From the NCBI GenBank assembly GCA_964542055.1, contig CAZITB010000124.1:1-7323 (forward strand): 7,323 bases of DNA. The letters run 5' to 3'. Below are positions 5,538 through 7,323 of the stretch, piece by piece. This DNA comes from CAZITB01 sp964542055. GTDB taxonomy: Bacteria; Planctomycetota; Phycisphaerae; Sedimentisphaerales; CAMDDF01. The translations under genes and the position numbers were made by a program. The stretch's first letter is position 1; each line of letters opens with the position of its first letter. The notes beneath the pieces are model-generated. The model was not told the DNA's origin and made no database searches. It worked only from the letters and a program-made list of their open reading frames with translations.

Positions 5538-5634
5538 TTTTTACTCCGCAGTGCTCAAAAAATCCTTTTTCAGCGAATTTACCGCCAAATCCATTAATTA
5601 ATAAAACCACCCGAACGGGTAGCACTGCCCGAAT
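5538..5634 (-). promoter_or_regulatory. kdsB leader with inverted repeats
   Basis: Near its 5' end the leader can form CGGG (5628-5631) with CCCG (5616-5619), or, using the same CCCG, ACCC (5617-5620) with GGGT (5609-5612), followed by GGTTTTATT. GCAGTGCT (5621-5628) can alternatively pair all eight bases with AGCACTGC (5548-5555) beside the ribosome site. These three pairings compete. The transcription start is uncertain by a few bases, so the first hairpin may not be fully transcribed. The rest of the leader is AT-rich. Regulation is inferred only from complementarity. Confidence 0.3.
5544..5547 (-). promoter_or_regulatory. Ribosome binding site that sets the kdsB TTG start
   Basis: GGAG on the - strand, 6 bases before the TTG at 5535-5537. 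It directly follows AGCACTGC (5548-5555), which is the exact reverse complement of GCAGTGCT (5621-5628) at the start of the same leader, so access to this site could depend on leader folding. Confidence 0.7.
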
Positions 5635-5663
5635 ATACTATTAGAAACTGCAATCCCTGTCAA
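5635..5663 (-). promoter_or_regulatory. Promoter of the kdsB-pyrG operon
   Basis: A perfect TTGACA (5658-5663) and TAGTAT (5635-5640, four of six) are separated by the ideal 17 bases on the - strand. Transcription should begin near 5628, giving a leader of about 90 bases before the TTG start of kdsB. This is the best sigma-70-type match in the window. Confidence 0.65.
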
Positions 5664-5792
5664 CTTACATTTCCATATTTTCAGCCAAATAATCCACAGC
5701 TGCTTTTTAAAACCCTCCGCCAAGCCCATGCGACCTGACCGCCAACAACCCAATAAAGCTCAATCCCGACAGCGCAGAGCGCAAGCAACCCG
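5664..5792. other. GC-richer spacer between the kdsB promoter and the terminator
   Basis: Part of the 319-bp gene-free stretch 5538-5856. Apart from the left copy of the 40-bp repeat (5741-5779), I see no gene, promoter or RNA here. Open frames on the + strand across 5728-6015 run antisense into the membrane gene, lack a ribosome site, and are not called. Confidence 0.5.
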
Positions 5793-5820
5793 AAAAAAGC
5801 TCTATCGCGGCAGCGATGAG
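5741..5820. repeat. Imperfect 40-bp tandem direct repeat
   Basis: Positions 5741-5779 and 5781-5820 align with one single-base gap; in their last 28 bases (5752-5779 versus 5793-5820) 22 are identical. The right-hand copy forms the terminator of the membrane protein genes; in the left-hand copy only the outer GCTC/GAGC and a T-rich tail remain on the - strand. Confidence 0.5.
5793..5820 (-). terminator. Terminator of the two membrane protein genes
   Basis: On the - strand CTCATCGC (5820-5813) pairs with GCGAT and GAG (5808-5800) across one bulged A, with the loop TGCC, then C and six T (5798-5793). It lies about 36 bases past the stop codon at 5857. Confidence 0.65.
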
Positions 5821-5856
5821 ATTGAAATCAAAACAACAGCCGTGTCGCCCAAGCGT

Positions 5857-6366
5857 TCAGGCAACGTATTTGTCGTCCATTCTCTTCATCTGTTTCACCT
5901 GCCAACGAACAAACCACGGAGCACCACGCAGCAGTTCAAACGCAATCATTGCTTTGATTATCAAGGAAACAATCATAGCTGTCAAAGATCTTCCTGTCTC
6001 CATATAAACCTGTGAGAGAAAAATAGTACTCGCGATTTGTGAAACTACCCCGCCTATCATAAAAACTCCCGCCCCCAGAAAAACCAGCCGCAAAGCCTGC
6101 TCAAAATTCAACCCGCTAATATCCACCTCACTATCATCTTTAAAAAGTAATCCAGAAATTTTACCCCGTTTCTTCACCCCCCAAACAAGCAGCAGCATAA
6201 AGACCAGGTACATGCAAAAAGGTAATATCCATCGCAATGCAGAATCCACAGAAGTAAATGCAAACTTATAGAAAATCATAACCACAAGCTCCTGAGCGGC
6301 TTTAATAACCAAAAACGCCAACGCCAGCGTAACTATAATTTCTCCAATTTTCCTATAGCTCGTCAT
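5857..6366 (-). CDS. Four-TM membrane protein of unknown function (second of pair)
   Basis: A 169-residue protein predicted to sit in the inner membrane. Hydrophobic segments lie at about 9-33, 45-64, 92-115 and 127-147. A charged loop (65-90: KKRGK, then KDDSEVD) separates segments 2 and 3, and the C-terminal tail is basic (RWQVKQMKRM). I recognise no catalytic or transport motif. The start is ATG at 6364-6366, because GAGG lies 7 bases upstream; an in-frame TTG 24 bases earlier would bury that site. It overlaps the stop of the preceding gene by 14 bp, so translation is probably coupled and the products probably act together. Its arrangement of helices and the GLLFKDD segment after TM2 resemble the upstream neighbour, so the pair may be diverged duplicates. 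Confidence 0.75.
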   Translation of the reverse strand: MTSYRKIGEIIVTLALAFLVIKAAQELVVMIFYKFAFTSVDSALRWILPFCMYLVFMLLLVWGVKKRGKISGLLFKDDSEVDISGLNFEQALRLVFLGAGVFMIGGVVSQIASTIFLSQVYMETGRSLTAMIVSLIIKAMIAFELLRGAPWFVRWQVKQMKRMDDKYVA

Positions 6367-6877
6367 TTGTACACCTCTCTGATTTTGCAATCATTCCTAC
6401 TAAAACATCCGTCCTCAAAATAATAAATATTTCAGCCGCCAAAACCAAAATAATCAAAATCCCCTTAACCCAGTTTGCAATCTCCCGCCAGTCAGCCATG
6501 TTCCATTCATTATAAATCGTATAATCTCTAAATGTATTCAACATTCCCAAAAACAATCCGATCTGTTCGAATCCCGCAACTGCTGCATCTGGAAGCCTGA
6601 GTAAGGCAAAAAACAATATAAATCCAAACATACTTTTGAAATAAAAACTGTCTTCCTTTCGCTCCCACTGCTCCCCTTTGTAGAACATCCCGACAAATTT
6701 TTCACTGTAAAACATTAGCAAATAACTCAACACCAAAAGCAAAGCTGCTGCCCCGGCCATAAGAATTAACTTATGAAAATTTAAAAGATTTTGCCTCAAA
6801 ACCACCGTTATATTCAATAAAATATAAACTCCCATCCCAACCATAAAACTCTTAACTATCGACCGCAGCTTATCCAT
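6353..6877 (-). CDS. Four-TM membrane protein of unknown function (first of pair)
   Basis: A 174-residue predicted inner membrane protein with hydrophobic segments at about 7-27, 35-57, 81-113 (long, possibly broken at P96) and 136-157. A charged loop at 59-80 contains GMFYKGEQWERKED. The C terminus is polar. ATG at 6875-6877 follows AGGTGG by 5 bases, a clear start. Its 3' end overlaps the next gene by 14 bp. A weak promoter candidate (TTGCAA then TTAAAT, 17 bases apart) lies upstream within the spacer shared with the divergent transporter. I recognise no family; the tryptophan-rich stretch YNEWNMADWREIANW (122-136) before TM4 may lie along the membrane surface. Function cannot be assigned; a partner or regulatory role for the overlapping product is inference. 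Confidence 0.75.
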   Translation of the reverse strand: MDKLRSIVKSFMVGMGVYILLNITVVLRQNLLNFHKLILMAGAAALLLVLSYLLMFYSEKFVGMFYKGEQWERKEDSFYFKSMFGFILFFALLRLPDAAVAGFEQIGLFLGMLNTFRDYTIYNEWNMADWREIANWVKGILIILVLAAEIFIILRTDVLVGMIAKSERCTNDEL

Positions 6878-7027
6878 AATCCACCTTTCTTTTCAAAAAT
6901 CATCTCCGGCACCATATTTAAAATCTTTTAAATTAATTTTGCAACTTAAAAAAATGAAAACAACAAAGTATGTTATTCTAAATAACCGCCGCATTTGAAC
7001 TGCAAATTGACCTATTCTGTTTTTCTG

Positions 7028-7047
7028 TGGCAGGATTTTGGCATAAT
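7028..7047 (+). promoter_or_regulatory. Sigma-54-like promoter overlapping an extended -10, upstream of the transporter
   Basis: TGGCAGG at 7028-7034, a 4-base gap, then TTGGCA at 7039-7043 matches the sigma-54 pattern TGGCACG-N4-TTGCA at ten of twelve positions. The invariant GG (7029-7030) and GC (7041-7042) are at the required spacing. The start would be near 7054, leaving a leader of about 74 bases. The same bases also read as an extended -10 (TGGCATAAT, 7039-7047) for sigma-70, without a good -35. Which one is used cannot be decided from sequence. Confidence 0.45.
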
Positions 7048-7127
7048 GCGACTTAAATAGGTTTTCAGATTGATTATTATTATTTTATTCAATAAAATCT
7101 ACCCAAACCTTAAATGGAGGTTAGGCT

Positions 7128-7323
7128 ATGAAAAACAGGTGGTTAATTGCAGCAAGTGCGGTTGGAATTCAAATTTGTATAGGCTCGGTTTATGCCTGGA
7201 GTGTTGTTAAATCGCCTATGACTCAAAGCTTCGGCTGGACTTTCCCCCAAATTAGTTTCGCGTTTTCGTTGGCGATATTCTTTGTGGGATTGAGTGCGGC
7301 GTTTCTTGGCCACTTCGTTGAGC
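7128..7323 (+). CDS. OFA-type major facilitator transporter, N-terminal part (cut by window edge)
   Basis: The first 65 residues of an MFS permease, open to the right edge. The N terminus begins MKNRWLIAAS, followed by a first helix (about 5-24) with GIQICIGSVYAWSV, a GW-rich loop (FGWTFPQI) and a second helix (43-62) with AFSLAIFFVGLSAAFLG. This pattern is characteristic of the oxalate/formate antiporter (OFA) branch, which exchanges or imports small monocarboxylates. The substrate cannot be told from this part; oxalate, formate, pyruvate or lactate are possible. ATG at 7128-7130 follows GGAGGT (7116-7121) by 6 bases. It is divergent from the membrane gene pair, and its leader carries the sigma-54-like sequence. 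A full-length protein would be about 400-550 residues. Confidence 0.85.
   Translation, partial: MKNRWLIAASAVGIQICIGSVYAWSVVKSPMTQSFGWTFPQISFAFSLAIFFVGLSAAFLGHFVE

Noticed and set aside
5728..6015. 95-codon + strand frame running into the membrane gene
   Set aside because: It crosses the repeat and terminator and is antisense to a supported gene; its start lacks a ribosome site.

Overview
The window looks like chromosomal DNA from a Gram-negative bacterium. My best guess is Planctomycetota, probably the Phycisphaerae side. This is inferred from three things: kdsB sits directly upstream of pyrG, an order I also recall from Chlamydiae in the same superphylum; there is a eukaryote-H1-like, Lys/Ala/Thr/Pro-only protein; and short multi-TM proteins of no recognised family are present. 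KdsB implies Kdo synthesis, hence an LPS-type outer membrane. No insertion sequence, phage gene, CRISPR array, tRNA or rRNA was found.

Layout, left to right. Positions 1-399 hold no convincing protein gene. On the + strand, 84-360 reads as a chain of hairpins ending in a GC-rich stem and T-tract, a candidate structured non-coding RNA of unknown family. Next, on the - strand, come a CDP-alcohol phosphatidyltransferase most like PgsA (400-1026, GTG start) and, upstream of it, nadD (1127-1753). Each has its own promoter-like sequence. An AT-rich 430-bp gap (1754-2183) separates nadD from a divergent + strand gene for a 102-residue lysine-rich H1-like protein (2184-2492), which ends in a strong terminator (2589-2630). 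A good sigma-70-type promoter then leads into a small coiled-coil lipoprotein gene (2702-3064).

The lipoprotein gene converges with pyrG (3067-4779, - strand) with only 2 bp between stop codons. pyrG follows kdsB (4800-5537, TTG start) by 20 bp, and a TTGACA/TAGTAT promoter lies about 90 nt upstream of kdsB. The kdsB-pyrG pair links CTP supply to the CTP-consuming activation of Kdo. Upstream of that promoter, 5664-5856 holds a 40-bp tandem duplication, one copy of which forms a terminator for two overlapping 4-TM membrane protein genes (5857-6366 and 6353-6877, - strand). A divergent + strand OFA-type MFS transporter begins at 7128 and runs off the right edge. It is preceded by a sequence matching a sigma-54 promoter and, overlapping it, an extended -10 element.

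The most notable points are: (1) the unassigned structured RNA with two mutually exclusive long-range pairings; (2) a divergent CTP synthase in which the glutaminase-triad Glu is Cys (HPE to HPC), the LDPY motif reads LEGY and the KTKPTQ loop reads KSKAAQ; (3) an 8-nt perfect complementarity between the start of the kdsB leader and the bases touching its Shine-Dalgarno; (4) the putative sigma-54 promoter of the transporter. All functional statements come from reading the sequence only; no database search was possible.
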